From Candidatus Thermoflexus tengchongensis (GTDB lineage Bacteria > Chloroflexota > Anaerolineae > Thermoflexales > Thermoflexaceae), in assembly GCA_016842085.1 (NCBI GenBank), contig JAEVEX010000074.1, positions 1 to 64,000 of the forward strand: a stretch of DNA of 64,000 bases, in the 5' to 3' direction. Made by a program: the position numbers and the translations under genes. Below the pieces are notes generated by a model that was not told where the DNA came from, ran no database searches, and saw nothing but the letters and a program-made list of their open reading frames with translations. Below are positions 28,682 through 37,198 of this stretch, piece by piece; position 1 is the first letter of the stretch; the number at the start of each line of letters is the position of its first letter.

Positions 28682-31186
28682 ATGGCGGTCCTGGAGCGAC
28701 TGGAAGCCGCGCGGCGGGGGGATGGCACCCGGACGGAGGAGCGATCCTCCCTGCGGGCCCTGGCCAAGCACTATCGGCGGCGCCTGATGGAAGAAGGGGA
28801 CCTGGGGACATTGCTTCAGCTCCCCCGTTCTCTCCTCCGGGCCCGCCTGGAGGCGATGCTGGCCCAGATGATCCGCGAGGAGGGGGAGATCCTCTCCCCC
28901 TCCCTCCAGGGGGAAATCGTCAACCTGATCCTGGATGAAACCGTCGGCCTCGGCCCTCTGGAGCCCCTGCTTCGTGATCCCCAGATTACGGAGATCATGG
29001 TCAACTGGCGGGCGCGGCCGGGAGAGGAGGGACGGGCCGAGGTGTTCGTGGAGCGCTTCGGCCGTCTGGAGCGCCGGGAGGATGTGGAGTTCGAAAGCCG
29101 GGAGCACCTGCTCCACATCATCGACCGGATCCTCTCCCCGCTGGGGCGGCGCCTCGACGAGAGCAACCCCCGGGTGGATGCCCGGCTGGCCGACGGGAGT
29201 CGGGTGGCGGCTGCCATTCCCCCCATCGCCGTGGATGGCCCGGTCCTGAGCATCCGGCGCTTCCGGGAGCGGCCGTTCACCATGGAGGATCTCATCGCCA
29301 ACGGCACCCTCACTGAGACCATGGCCGCTTTCCTGAAGGCCGCCGTGCGGGCCCGCCTGAATATCCTGGTCTCTGGGGGGACCGGGTCTGGCAAGACCAC
29401 GCTCCTCAACGTGCTGGCCGGCTTTATCCCACCCGAACAGCGGGTGATCACCATTGAGGATATCGCGGAACTGCGCTTCTATGAACAGCACCCCCACGTG
29501 GTGCGCCTGGAGGCTCGCCCTCCGAATGTGGAAGGAAAGGGCGAGATCACCATCCGGGATCTGGTGCGCCTTTCCCTGCGCATGCGGCCGGATCGGATCG
29601 TGGTGGGGGAGGTCCGGGGCGGTGAGGCCCTGGATATGCTCCAGGCGATGAACACCGGCCATGAGGGATCCATGACCACGGTGCATGCGAACTCTCCCCA
29701 GGAGGCCTTTTCCCGGCTGGAGACGATGGTCATGTGGGCGGAGGCGGCCCAGCAGCTCTCCCTGCGGGCGATCCGGGAGCAGCTGGCCACCATCGATCTG
29801 GTGGTCCAGATGGCCCGCCTGCCGGGCGGCGAGCGCAAGGTGGTGACCATCACCGAGGTCCAGGGATTGAAGGGGGATCAGCTGATCCTCAAGGATCTGT
29901 TCGTCTACTATCAGCTCGGCGTCGATGAGATGGGGCGGGCCTACGGATATTTCACCCCCACGGGGGTGCGACCGCGCAGCCTGGCCCGCATGCGCCGCTG
30001 GGTGGATCCCGCAGAAGTCGATCGGATCGAGGCGGCCCTGCGGGTGGATCCCCTGGAGGGGCGCCTGCCTCCCGATGTGCTGCGGGATCCTTCGGTCACC
30101 GAGATCATGATCAACGGCCCCCGCCAGGTGTTTGTGGAGCGTCGGGGCCAGCTGCAACCGGTCTCTCCGGATCGTCTGAACATCCGGGACGAGCTGCAGC
30201 TGATGGAGATGGCGGCGGTGATGGCCGCCCATGCCGGCCGGCGCATCGATGAGAAACGCCCTCTGGTGGACGCCCGGCTGCCGGATGGAAGCCGGGTGAA
30301 CATTGTGCTGCCGCCTCTCTCCCTCAATGGGCCGGTGATCACCATCCGCCGGTTCCGCAAGGAGCTGATCCACCCCGAGGATCTCATCCGTCGGGCCTCT
30401 CTGGAACGCCGGATGGCCATCTTCCTGCGGCGGGCCGTGCAGGCCCGGCTGAACATCCTGGTCATCGGCGGCACCGGCAGCGGGAAGACCACCCTGCTCA
30501 ACCTGCTGGCCTCTTATATTCCAGAGGAGGAGCGATTGATCACCATCGAGGACACCGCGGAGCTCCGCCTGAACCGGCCCCACTGGGTTCGCCTGGAGAC
30601 CCGTTCGGCGGATGAATTCGGGGAAGGGGAAGTCACCATCCGGGATCTGGTGATCAACGCGTTGCGGATGCGACCGGACCGGATCATTGTGGGGGAGGTG
30701 CGCGGGGGCGAGGCCCTGGATATGATCCAGGCCATCAACACGGGCCATCAGGGCTCCATGACCACCCTGCACGCCAACTCGCCGGAGGACGCCTTCGCCC
30801 GGCTGGAGACGATGCTGCGGATGGCCCGGGAGGGGGCCGATCTCCCGGAGGCCGCCCTCCGGCGCCTGATCTGCGCCTTTAATCTGGTGGTCCAGGTGGC
30901 CCGCCTCATCGATGGCACCCGCAAGGTGATCCGGATCGACGAGGTGGTGGGCGTGCAGGAGGGCCTGATCCGCACGGAGCCGATTTACACGTTCCGCCCG
31001 GCCGGAACCGCGGAGGATGAGGAAACGGTGCGAGGATATTTCATGGCGACCGGGTATCGCCCGGCCCTCTGCCTGCGGCGCTTTGAGGAACACGGAGTGA
31101 CCTGGTCACCCGATCTGTTCGATCCCAATCCACGGATCTGGGTGGAGGGCGAACGCTGGATCCAGGCACCGGAAGAGGGAGCCTGA
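28682..31186 (+). CDS. tadA: Tandem double TadA/CpaF pilus assembly ATPase
   Basis: TadA is the secretion ATPase that drives Flp pilus assembly. At 834 residues this is about twice the usual size and contains two complete copies. Copy one has Walker [13 protein letters not shown] near 233-244. Copy two repeats it near 596-607. Both keep the Asp box (TIEDIAEL and TIEDTAEL), the Walker B region ([18 protein letters not shown] and its twin) and the His box ([10 protein letters not shown] and [10 protein letters not shown]). Each copy also has its own N-terminal domain segment (EIMVNW and EIMING). All catalytic residues appear intact in both, so this is a true fusion and not a decayed duplicate. 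GGAGGA precedes the start. The flp-type fusion gene at 31285 follows. Confidence 0.9.
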   Translation: MAVLERLEAARRGDGTRTEERSSLRALAKHYRRRLMEEGDLGTLLQLPRSLLRARLEAMLAQMIREEGEILSPSLQGEIVNLILDETVGLGPLEPLLRDPQITEIMVNWRARPGEEGRAEVFVERFGRLERREDVEFESREHLLHIIDRILSPLGRRLDESNPRVDARLADGSRVAAAIPPIAVDGPVLSIRRFRERPFTMEDLIANGTLTETMAAFLKAAVRARLNILVSGGTGSGKTTLLNVLAGFIPPEQRVITIEDIAELRFYEQHPHVVRLEARPPNVEGKGEITIRDLVRLSLRMRPDRIVVGEVRGGEALDMLQAMNTGHEGSMTTVHANSPQEAFSRLETMVMWAEAAQQLSLRAIREQLATIDLVVQMARLPGGERKVVTITEVQGLKGDQLILKDLFVYYQLGVDEMGRAYGYFTPTGVRPRSLARMRRWVDPAEVDRIEAALRVDPLEGRLPPDVLRDPSVTEIMINGPRQVFVERRGQLQPVSPDRLNIRDELQLMEMAAVMAAHAGRRIDEKRPLVDARLPDGSRVNIVLPPLSLNGPVITIRRFRKELIHPEDLIRRASLERRMAIFLRRAVQARLNILVIGGTGSGKTTLLNLLASYIPEEERLITIEDTAELRLNRPHWVRLETRSADEFGEGEVTIRDLVINALRMRPDRIIVGEVRGGEALDMIQAINTGHQGSMTTLHANSPEDAFARLETMLRMAREGADLPEAALRRLICAFNLVVQVARLIDGTRKVIRIDEVVGVQEGLIRTEPIYTFRPAGTAEDEETVRGYFMATGYRPALCLRRFEEHGVTWSPDLFDPNPRIWVEGERWIQAPEEGA

Positions 31187-31284
31187 TCCGACAGTTCCCG
31201 GATGGGCTCAGGTTTCCAGCTGGAGAGCGCTGAAGTTCCCGATGGGCTGCGCTGAACGGGACAGCTCCGGTCAGGGGGTGAGCC

Positions 31285-32499
31285 ATGGAAGAAGAGATGA
31301 AAGAAAGGAAAAGCAGGTGGCTGGAAGAGAGGGGGCTTCAGACGCTGGAGTGGGTGGCGATCGGGCTGGTGATCCTGGCCCTGATGGGGGCGGTGGCCTT
31401 CTGGATCACGTATCGAGCTTCGGAGTCGACCGGGCGGACAGTCGGGGAGACGATCGCGCATTTCTTTGAGTGCGTGAAGCGGATGGACCTTGACTGTGTC
31501 CGGGAGGGATTTGGGAGCGCCGGGCAGCCCCAGGCCCGTCGGGATCTGGGATGGTGTTTGACCCATCCCCTGGACTGCTGGCGGGAGGTGGTGTGGCCGG
31601 GGATTCAACGGGGGGCCAGGGCGTTCTGGGAGGGCGTGAAGTGGGTGAGGCGTCAGATCGCGGAGGCCGGACGGCAGGCATGGGCGTGGATAGGTCGGCA
31701 ATGGAATACATGGCTGAAAGGGGCCGTGGCCGGGTTGCTGGCGGCGATCGTGGTGATTGGCCTGATCGCTCTGGCAGTTTTGGGCGGATTGATCACGTTG
31801 CCTGTTGCTGTGATTGCCGCGATTCTGGTGCTGGTGACTACAATTGGGGTGGGGATCTGGCAGCAGATGCAGGGCAAGGGGTTCTGGGAATGCTTTAGCT
31901 TCGCCCTGATGGTGGGATTCCTGGTAGCTGGATTTGTGATCAGTCTCTCGGTGGCTCTGGCAGGTGGATGGGCGGGAATCACGAATTGGTTACTCGGTGC
32001 TCTCCGAAATTCCGTTATTGCTACTTTTTTCAATTTAACAATGAAACCCGAGATGATCGCTCAAGCATTCAAAGGAGATCAGAGTGTTCTACAGGAAATT
32101 GGTTTAATGTTCGCTTCCAATTTGCTTGTATCTCTATGTACCTTTGGATTCATGCAAGGGTTCAAAGCCAAACTTCCAGCGTTTAAAGGAAAGCCAGTCA
32201 ATTTAAATATCCTTATTAACCGAATTAAATGGACTTTTTCGACTCCGATAACAAGACAACTGTTTTTCTCTGTTATTTCGGTTATATCAGTGAACATCTT
32301 TGGATCTTATGCACAATCAAGGATGATGGGAAAGGATTTTGATCTTGGAGAAAGCTTGATAACCAGTGTGTTTATCCTTCCGATTGCCATTGGATTGGAC
32401 ACGACTGGGTGGAACAAGTGGGTTGTAGATTCAATTAAGACTGTTTCCAAATGGGCTATTAAAAATTTGTATAAGAATTCATTGGGAGGCAATAAATGA
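31285..32499 (+). CDS. Flp-prepilin fusion protein 1 (large variable C-terminus)
   Basis: This 404-residue protein has a Flp-type leader ending in G17, with LQTLEW after it (Glu at +5) and a membrane helix at about 24-43. The family signature follows: C63 to C71, then C91-LT-HP-LD-C98. A charged amphipathic linker (100-150) and a hydrophobic region (about 155-230) come next. Last is a mainly aliphatic C-terminal 180 residues with no recognised fold. The gene's base composition changes inside it: a 60-base sample is 67% GC at 31321 but 42% at 32041 and 35% at 32221. The last four bases (ATGA) start the next gene. TadV should process the leader. The C-terminal part may be an effector, an adhesive tip or a structural domain; I cannot tell. 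Confidence 0.7.
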   Translation: MEEEMKERKSRWLEERGLQTLEWVAIGLVILALMGAVAFWITYRASESTGRTVGETIAHFFECVKRMDLDCVREGFGSAGQPQARRDLGWCLTHPLDCWREVVWPGIQRGARAFWEGVKWVRRQIAEAGRQAWAWIGRQWNTWLKGAVAGLLAAIVVIGLIALAVLGGLITLPVAVIAAILVLVTTIGVGIWQQMQGKGFWECFSFALMVGFLVAGFVISLSVALAGGWAGITNWLLGALRNSVIATFFNLTMKPEMIAQAFKGDQSVLQEIGLMFASNLLVSLCTFGFMQGFKAKLPAFKGKPVNLNILINRIKWTFSTPITRQLFFSVISVISVNIFGSYAQSRMMGKDFDLGESLITSVFILPIAIGLDTTGWNKWVVDSIKTVSKWAIKNLYKNSLGGNK

Positions 32500-32813
32500 C
32501 AGATAAAGATGAAAAGATAAGTCTAATTCTAGGGGCAGTCGGGGCCATCTGGATGTTTGGAGGGCTTGTCCTCTTTACATTCCTGGCTCGATGGCTAAGG
32601 ACGGCATGGGGAATGACATACCCGGGGCTGGAAGAGGGATTAGCTGTTCTCTATATCATATCATTGGGGATTATTGTGGTGGCTTCTATTTATTTTCAGG
32701 TCCGATCTTATATCAAATCTGGCGATATATCTGGAATTATTTTGTTTGTTTTTCAGATAATTTTGATTTTTGTTCTCGGGCGGGCGATCTGGCAGCTTCT
32801 GCGCGGAGGATAA
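32496..32813 (+). CDS. Small membrane protein coupled to fusion protein 1 (candidate immunity partner)
   Basis: This 105-residue protein has three probable membrane helices (about 8-30, 49-68 and 78-99) and charged ends. It overlaps the preceding gene by four bases (ATGA) and shares its low GC content, so the two were probably acquired together. No family is recognised. By analogy with polymorphic toxin loci, a membrane immunity protein is a reasonable idea, but an accessory role in pilus assembly is also possible. The sequence shows only the coupling and the topology. Confidence 0.6.
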   Translation: MTDKDEKISLILGAVGAIWMFGGLVLFTFLARWLRTAWGMTYPGLEEGLAVLYIISLGIIVVASIYFQVRSYIKSGDISGIILFVFQIILIFVLGRAIWQLLRGG

Positions 32814-32960
32814 GGGATCGGGTGGGGAAGGGGCTTAAGATCGATGGGTTCATTCTACTTGCCCGGATGATCCTCCGCGTGTTCTGTCCCTGAAGGAGGC
32901 GTGGGAGCTCCTGGAATGGGGAGGACCCGGAGGGCGTTCTGGATGGGGGGAAGGGTTCCG

Positions 32961-33257
32961 ATGTCGGCACAGGATCGTGGAGGGGCTCGTTCGGGAACGC
33001 CGGGCCTGGGATGGCTGACTATCGGGTTGCTGGGGGTGATGATCGCCGGGCTGGCGGGAGGCCTGGATCTCAATCCCCTGGGGAGCTGGGCGATGACGGC
33101 GGTGGCCGCCATGGGTATGGCCTCGGGCCTCCTGTTGCTCTGGGAGAGCGGGCCGCCCCGGGAATCCCGGTCCGCTCGCTGGGCCCGCGTGCTCCTGCTG
33201 TTGCTGCCCATCGGGCTGCTGTGGCTGTGCCGGGCGATCGCCATGACCGCGCCTTGA
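32961..33257 (+). CDS. Small membrane protein, paralogue of the one at 46628
   Basis: The 98-residue protein has three hydrophobic stretches (about 16-35, 43-58 and 75-92). Its C-terminal half closely matches the 46628 product (LWESGPPRESRSARWARVLLLL there versus LWENGPARETRHARVLRVMLWL), so they are paralogues. Function is unknown. It lies in the cassette between fusion protein 1 and the large secreted protein at 33351. The start at 32961 is the best ATG, though an upstream start is not excluded. Confidence 0.55.
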   Translation: MSAQDRGGARSGTPGLGWLTIGLLGVMIAGLAGGLDLNPLGSWAMTAVAAMGMASGLLLLWESGPPRESRSARWARVLLLLLPIGLLWLCRAIAMTAP

Positions 33258-33280
33258 AGGGCGGATGAATCGGGATCTCT

Positions 33281-33311
33281 CCCCGAGGATCGGGATCCCG
33301 ATGGGGTTTTT
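33281..33311 (+). terminator. Candidate terminator between the fusion-1 cassette and the tad genes
   Basis: A palindrome ATCGGGATCCCGAT (33289-33302) is flanked by CCCC (33281-33284) and GGGG (33303-33306), and a run of five T's follows. It could form an intrinsic terminator or attenuator just upstream of the gene at 33351. Confidence 0.45.
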
Positions 33312-33350
33312 GAGAAGACATTCCATGCTCCTGGTGAAACGGAGGCCGCT

Positions 33351-35318
33351 TTGCCTCTCCGTCGTCTCATCCAGATCCTTCCCTGTCTCGCGCTGGGGAT
33401 GCTGATCGTTCGCATCCATCCCGCTCCTGCCCTTGCGCAGGGGAGGGGCGATGCGGTGGACGTGGTGGTCGTGGCCGATCGCTCCGGCCGCGCGCCGGAT
33501 CCCGGGCTTCGCGACGCGATGGGGGATTTGCTGACCCTATGGGGCGCCACGGCCGCCCCCCAGGATCGGCTGTTCCTGTTGCGAGGCGGGCCCTTCCCCC
33601 GGATGATGGGGGAGGTTTTCTCCATGCGGGATGCGGAGGATCGGGTCGCCTTCCAGAGGATGCTTGCTCGCCTGGGCGGATTTGATCGAGGGGATGCCCG
33701 CTGGCCCTCGATCGCCCAGCTGGCGGTCCGCAGCTTGAGCAGACTTCCGGACCCCGCGCCTTCCAGCGGTTTGCTCGCGCTGGCTCGCGCCGATCCGGCG
33801 GATCCGGAGGTCCTGTCGTCGGCCGCCGCCTCTCTGGCAGGCCCACCCGCTCGCCCGTTCTTCGCGCTCTCGCTGGAGCAGAGTCTGGGCCGCCTGGACG
33901 CCACGCTGGCGAAAGCCTCCGGCGGCGTCGCGGCCATGGCCCCGCTGGATGAAGGACGTTACCCGGCGGCCCTCCGCCTCTGGGGGGCGCTCTCCCCCTA
34001 TCGCTGGACAACCTGGCTGGTGCTCCCTCCCGGGCTGGAGCAGCGCCTGGAGTTGCCCCCCGACACCGTCTGGGCCGCCTTTGTCCTCGTCCGTCCGTCT
34101 CCTTCCATCCGTCTGGTGAACCTGATCCATGAGGGCACGGACTGGCTGGGCCCCGCCGCTCAGGCGCGCATCCATCGGGTTTCCACCGATCGCCTGGAGA
34201 TCGTTACCCTGTTGACGTTCGGATCTTATGAGGGGGAGTGGCGCATCCGGTCGGAGGGAGAGCGGGAGGCCGGATTGGGCGTGGTGGTCAGTGTAAGAAG
34301 CCCCCTGCTTCCCCAGGAGCCGGCTCCAGCCCGTCGGTGGACGGTCCCTGCCGGCGCGCCTCTCTTCCTGGAGGCGATCGTCCCTCGCTGGCCGCCGGAC
34401 GCTGCCCTGGAGTGGCAGGCCGGGGATCTTCGGATCCCTCTGCGGGACGATGGGGGAGAAGCCGATCGGGAGGCGGGAGACGGGCGGGCCAGTGGCCTGT
34501 TCGATCCGGGCACCCTCTCCGGACGGGTGGAGGGGGCTTTCCGTTTGAGCTGGAAGGGAGGGATCTGGGAGCAGCCGGCATGGCTGGATCTGGAGCCGGA
34601 CCTCCCGATCCTGAAGGCTCAGGTTCCGATCTCCCCCACACCGGGCATGCCCATCACCATCACCGTGGATCGCCCGGACGGGGTGGAAACGGTGAGCTGG
34701 CGCTGGGCCGGATGGCGGCTGGGAAGCGCTCGTTATCAGCCTCCGGAGGCGGCGATCGCCGCTGAGTCGGGCTGGCAATGGACGTTCCGGACGCCAACGG
34801 GGGGGAAGGTCCGCTTCCTGGCCCTGGGGGAGGTGCGGACATCGACGGCGCGGGTCTATCCGCAGGCGGTCGTGGTGGATCTGGCGGTGGTCGCTCCCAC
34901 GGAGGGCCGTCTGTTCGTGACCATGGAGAAACGGCCGCAGCGCCTGACCCTGCCGGGGGAGCTCACCCTCGTGATCACCTCCACCCTGGATCGTCCCGCC
35001 CAGCTCCGCCTGGAGGTCGTGGAGGGGAAGGATCGGGTGCAGGTTATCCCCGCCCTGGTCCCGGTTCCTGCCCGGGAGGTGATCCGCCGGAAGATCCAGG
35101 TGCGCGGGGAGGGGATTTCGGATTCCCAGTCCATTCGGATCCGGGCGCGAGAGGAGAAAGGCGCCCCGGTGGAAGGGGGCGATCTCTCCCTTACGGTGAC
35201 CTCCGGTGGGGGAGGCGGGTTCTCGCCGGCCTGGCTCTGTCTGACTGCTGCGGTGGGGGCGGGCGGCTTTTTGCTCCTCCGGATCCTGATGCGGCGCTCA
35301 CGGGAGCGATGGCCATGA
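33351..35318 (+). CDS. Large extracytoplasmic protein with C-terminal membrane anchor (degenerate VWA-like start)
   Basis: The 655-residue protein has a signal peptide (residues 1-29, ending ALA-Q). A segment resembling the first strand of a VWA domain follows (VDVVVVADRSGR, with the MIDAS only partly conserved). Long beta-rich regions and a C-terminal membrane helix (about 628-648) complete it, leaving a short cytoplasmic RRSRERWP tail. It overlaps tadB by four bases (ATGA), so it belongs to the pilus operon. The start is a TTG with GGAGG five bases upstream. It may be an anchored assembly or TadG-like factor. A decayed piece of a related gene lies near 46.9-47.1 kb. Confidence 0.65.
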   Translation: MPLRRLIQILPCLALGMLIVRIHPAPALAQGRGDAVDVVVVADRSGRAPDPGLRDAMGDLLTLWGATAAPQDRLFLLRGGPFPRMMGEVFSMRDAEDRVAFQRMLARLGGFDRGDARWPSIAQLAVRSLSRLPDPAPSSGLLALARADPADPEVLSSAAASLAGPPARPFFALSLEQSLGRLDATLAKASGGVAAMAPLDEGRYPAALRLWGALSPYRWTTWLVLPPGLEQRLELPPDTVWAAFVLVRPSPSIRLVNLIHEGTDWLGPAAQARIHRVSTDRLEIVTLLTFGSYEGEWRIRSEGEREAGLGVVVSVRSPLLPQEPAPARRWTVPAGAPLFLEAIVPRWPPDAALEWQAGDLRIPLRDDGGEADREAGDGRASGLFDPGTLSGRVEGAFRLSWKGGIWEQPAWLDLEPDLPILKAQVPISPTPGMPITITVDRPDGVETVSWRWAGWRLGSARYQPPEAAIAAESGWQWTFRTPTGGKVRFLALGEVRTSTARVYPQAVVVDLAVVAPTEGRLFVTMEKRPQRLTLPGELTLVITSTLDRPAQLRLEVVEGKDRVQVIPALVPVPAREVIRRKIQVRGEGISDSQSIRIRAREEKGAPVEGGDLSLTVTSGGGGGFSPAWLCLTAAVGAGGFLLLRILMRRSRERWP

Positions 35319-36265
35319 CGGGGGCGGTGCAGGGCATCGGATATCTGGTCGGGTTGCTCCTGACCGGCATCCTGGCGGGCCTGGCGGTGGGGGCCCATCT
35401 GGTGCATTACCTGGAGCGCCGGGAGATCAGCGGCCGTGCTCAATCTCTGGTGGCTCGCTCCGCAGAGGCCCGCAGCTTCCTGCTGGATCTGGGGGCGCGT
35501 TTCGACGCCAGCCCACGGGGCCAACGGCTGGCCCGGCAGCTGGAGGCCGCGGACCTCTCGTTGCGGCCTCATGAGCTGCTGGCCCTTCAGGGGTTTGCGG
35601 TGTTCGTGGCCTTCTACCTGAACGCCCTGTTTCTTCACCTGGACCCCTTCCTGATCCTTTCCCTGGCGCTATTCGGCGTGCGCTTCGCGACCGGTCGCTA
35701 CCTGGCCCATCGAGCCCGACGCCGGGCGCTGCGCTTCGCCGAGCAGCTCCCGGAGGTGGCCGATACCCTGGCCCGGGGGCTGGGGGCCGGGCAGACGATT
35801 GTCCAGGCCATCGGGGAGGCGGCCGGCCGTCTCCCCCCGCCGGCTGCCGGAGCCCTCCGGCGGGTCTACCAGCAGCTTCTGCTGGGATACTCGCTGGGGG
35901 AGGCGCTTGAGCATCTCTATCAGCTCTATCCTTCCCCGGACCTGGAGCTGATGATCACCGCCATCCTGGCCCAGCAGCGGGCGGGCGGGAATCTGGCGCG
36001 GGTGCTGCAGCGCCTGGCGATCACAATGGCCGAACGCCGGAGCATGCAGCGGGAGATCCGCGCCCTCACCGAGGAGCCCCGCTTCAGCGCGATCCTGGTG
36101 ATCGCCCTTCCCCTCGCTTTCCTGCTCCTCTTTCGAACCATCATGCCGGGAATGGTGGATGCGCTGATCACCCAGCCCCTGGGCTGGGTCATCCTGGGGA
36201 TCAGCCTGGCCATGCAGATCGGGGGATTCCTGTTGATCCGTCGCATCACCCGGGTGGAGGTATGA
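35315..36265 (+). CDS. tadB: TadB-type pilus assembly membrane protein
   Basis: This 316-residue protein has an N-terminal helix, a central T2SSF (GspF) domain, and the characteristic motif LPEVADTLARGLGAGQTIVQAI (about 148-170). C-terminal membrane helices span 255-305. TadB forms the inner-membrane platform with TadC, above the TadA ATPase. The ATG at 35315 overlaps the upstream stop (ATGA). An ATG at 35309 in the same frame is an alternative. tadC follows after four bases. Confidence 0.9.
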   Translation: MTGAVQGIGYLVGLLLTGILAGLAVGAHLVHYLERREISGRAQSLVARSAEARSFLLDLGARFDASPRGQRLARQLEAADLSLRPHELLALQGFAVFVAFYLNALFLHLDPFLILSLALFGVRFATGRYLAHRARRRALRFAEQLPEVADTLARGLGAGQTIVQAIGEAAGRLPPPAAGALRRVYQQLLLGYSLGEALEHLYQLYPSPDLELMITAILAQQRAGGNLARVLQRLAITMAERRSMQREIRALTEEPRFSAILVIALPLAFLLLFRTIMPGMVDALITQPLGWVILGISLAMQIGGFLLIRRITRVEV

Positions 36266-36269
36266 GCCT

Positions 36270-37172
36270 TTGCTGGAGCTGTGGGCCTGCATGGGTTTGC
36301 TCACCGTGACCCTGGCCGCGGCCGCGGTCTGGCACTGGTCTGTTCCCTCGGAGACCCGGCTGCGTCTGGAACGGACTTACCCTATGGGGATCAGTGGTCC
36401 GTCTTTCTCGGAGCGCATCCACCGCTGGTCCCTCCGGCTGGCCCGCGAGGTCCCGGCGTTCTGGAGCCTGCTAGGGCGGGAACGCCTCGCCCGCACCCTG
36501 ACTCAGGCCGGACATCCCTACGGGTTGACGGTGGAGGCCTTCTACGGGATGCATATCCTGGGCGGCCTCGCCGGCGCTGCCCTGGGGGCTTTTCTCTATC
36601 TGATGGACATCCTGCTGGGCTTCGGCGGCTGCATGCTCATCTTCGCCGTTCTGTCCGTGGCCGGAGGATTTCTCGCCCCCACGTTCTGGATGAACCGCCT
36701 GATGGAGCGGCGTCAGAAACAGATCGATCTGGCCGTTCCAGATTTCCTCGACACTCTGGCGGTGTTGCTGGAAGCCGGCCTTGCTTTCGAGGCGGCGCTG
36801 CGTCACCTGGCCGACCGGCTGCGGAACCCTCTGGGGGAGGAGTTGCGCCGCTTCCTCCAGGAGCTGGAGATGGGGGTTCCGCGAATGGAAGCCTATCGGG
36901 GGCTGGTGGAACGTAACAGCGCCCCCGCTCTGCGGATCTGGGTGGAGGCGATGATGCAGGCCGAACGCCTGGGCCAGCCCCTCACGCCCACCGTCACCCG
37001 GATCGCCGCTGATATGCGCGCTCGCCGCATCCAGAAGGCCCGCGAATGGGTCGGCCGGGTGGGTCCGGTGGCTTCCATGCTGGTGGCCCTCATTATCGGG
37101 CCCGCTGTGATGTGCATGCTGGCCGGCGGCCTGATCCTTCAGCTTCTCGGCCAGGGGCTCGTCCCCCGTTAA
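36270..37172 (+). CDS. tadC: TadC-type pilus assembly membrane protein
   Basis: This 300-residue protein contains a T2SSF domain with the family core VPDFLDTLAVLLEAGLAFEAALRHLA (about 155-180). Membrane helices lie near 5-22, 95-135 and 275-295. It pairs with TadB in the inner-membrane platform. The start is a TTG with GGAGG about ten bases upstream; an in-frame ATG at 36291 is the alternative. It is directly behind tadB, and the WD40-type protein follows after 26 bases. Confidence 0.88.
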   Translation: MLELWACMGLLTVTLAAAAVWHWSVPSETRLRLERTYPMGISGPSFSERIHRWSLRLAREVPAFWSLLGRERLARTLTQAGHPYGLTVEAFYGMHILGGLAGAALGAFLYLMDILLGFGGCMLIFAVLSVAGGFLAPTFWMNRLMERRQKQIDLAVPDFLDTLAVLLEAGLAFEAALRHLADRLRNPLGEELRRFLQELEMGVPRMEAYRGLVERNSAPALRIWVEAMMQAERLGQPLTPTVTRIAADMRARRIQKAREWVGRVGPVASMLVALIIGPAVMCMLAGGLILQLLGQGLVPR

Positions 37173-37198
37173 GGAAGGTTTCCTCCAGGAGAATTGAG

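Noticed and set aside
28331-31093. Very long open frame antisense to the double TadA gene
   Set aside because: It is a shadow of the GC-rich coding strand. The real gene has complete ATPase motifs and a ribosome binding site.
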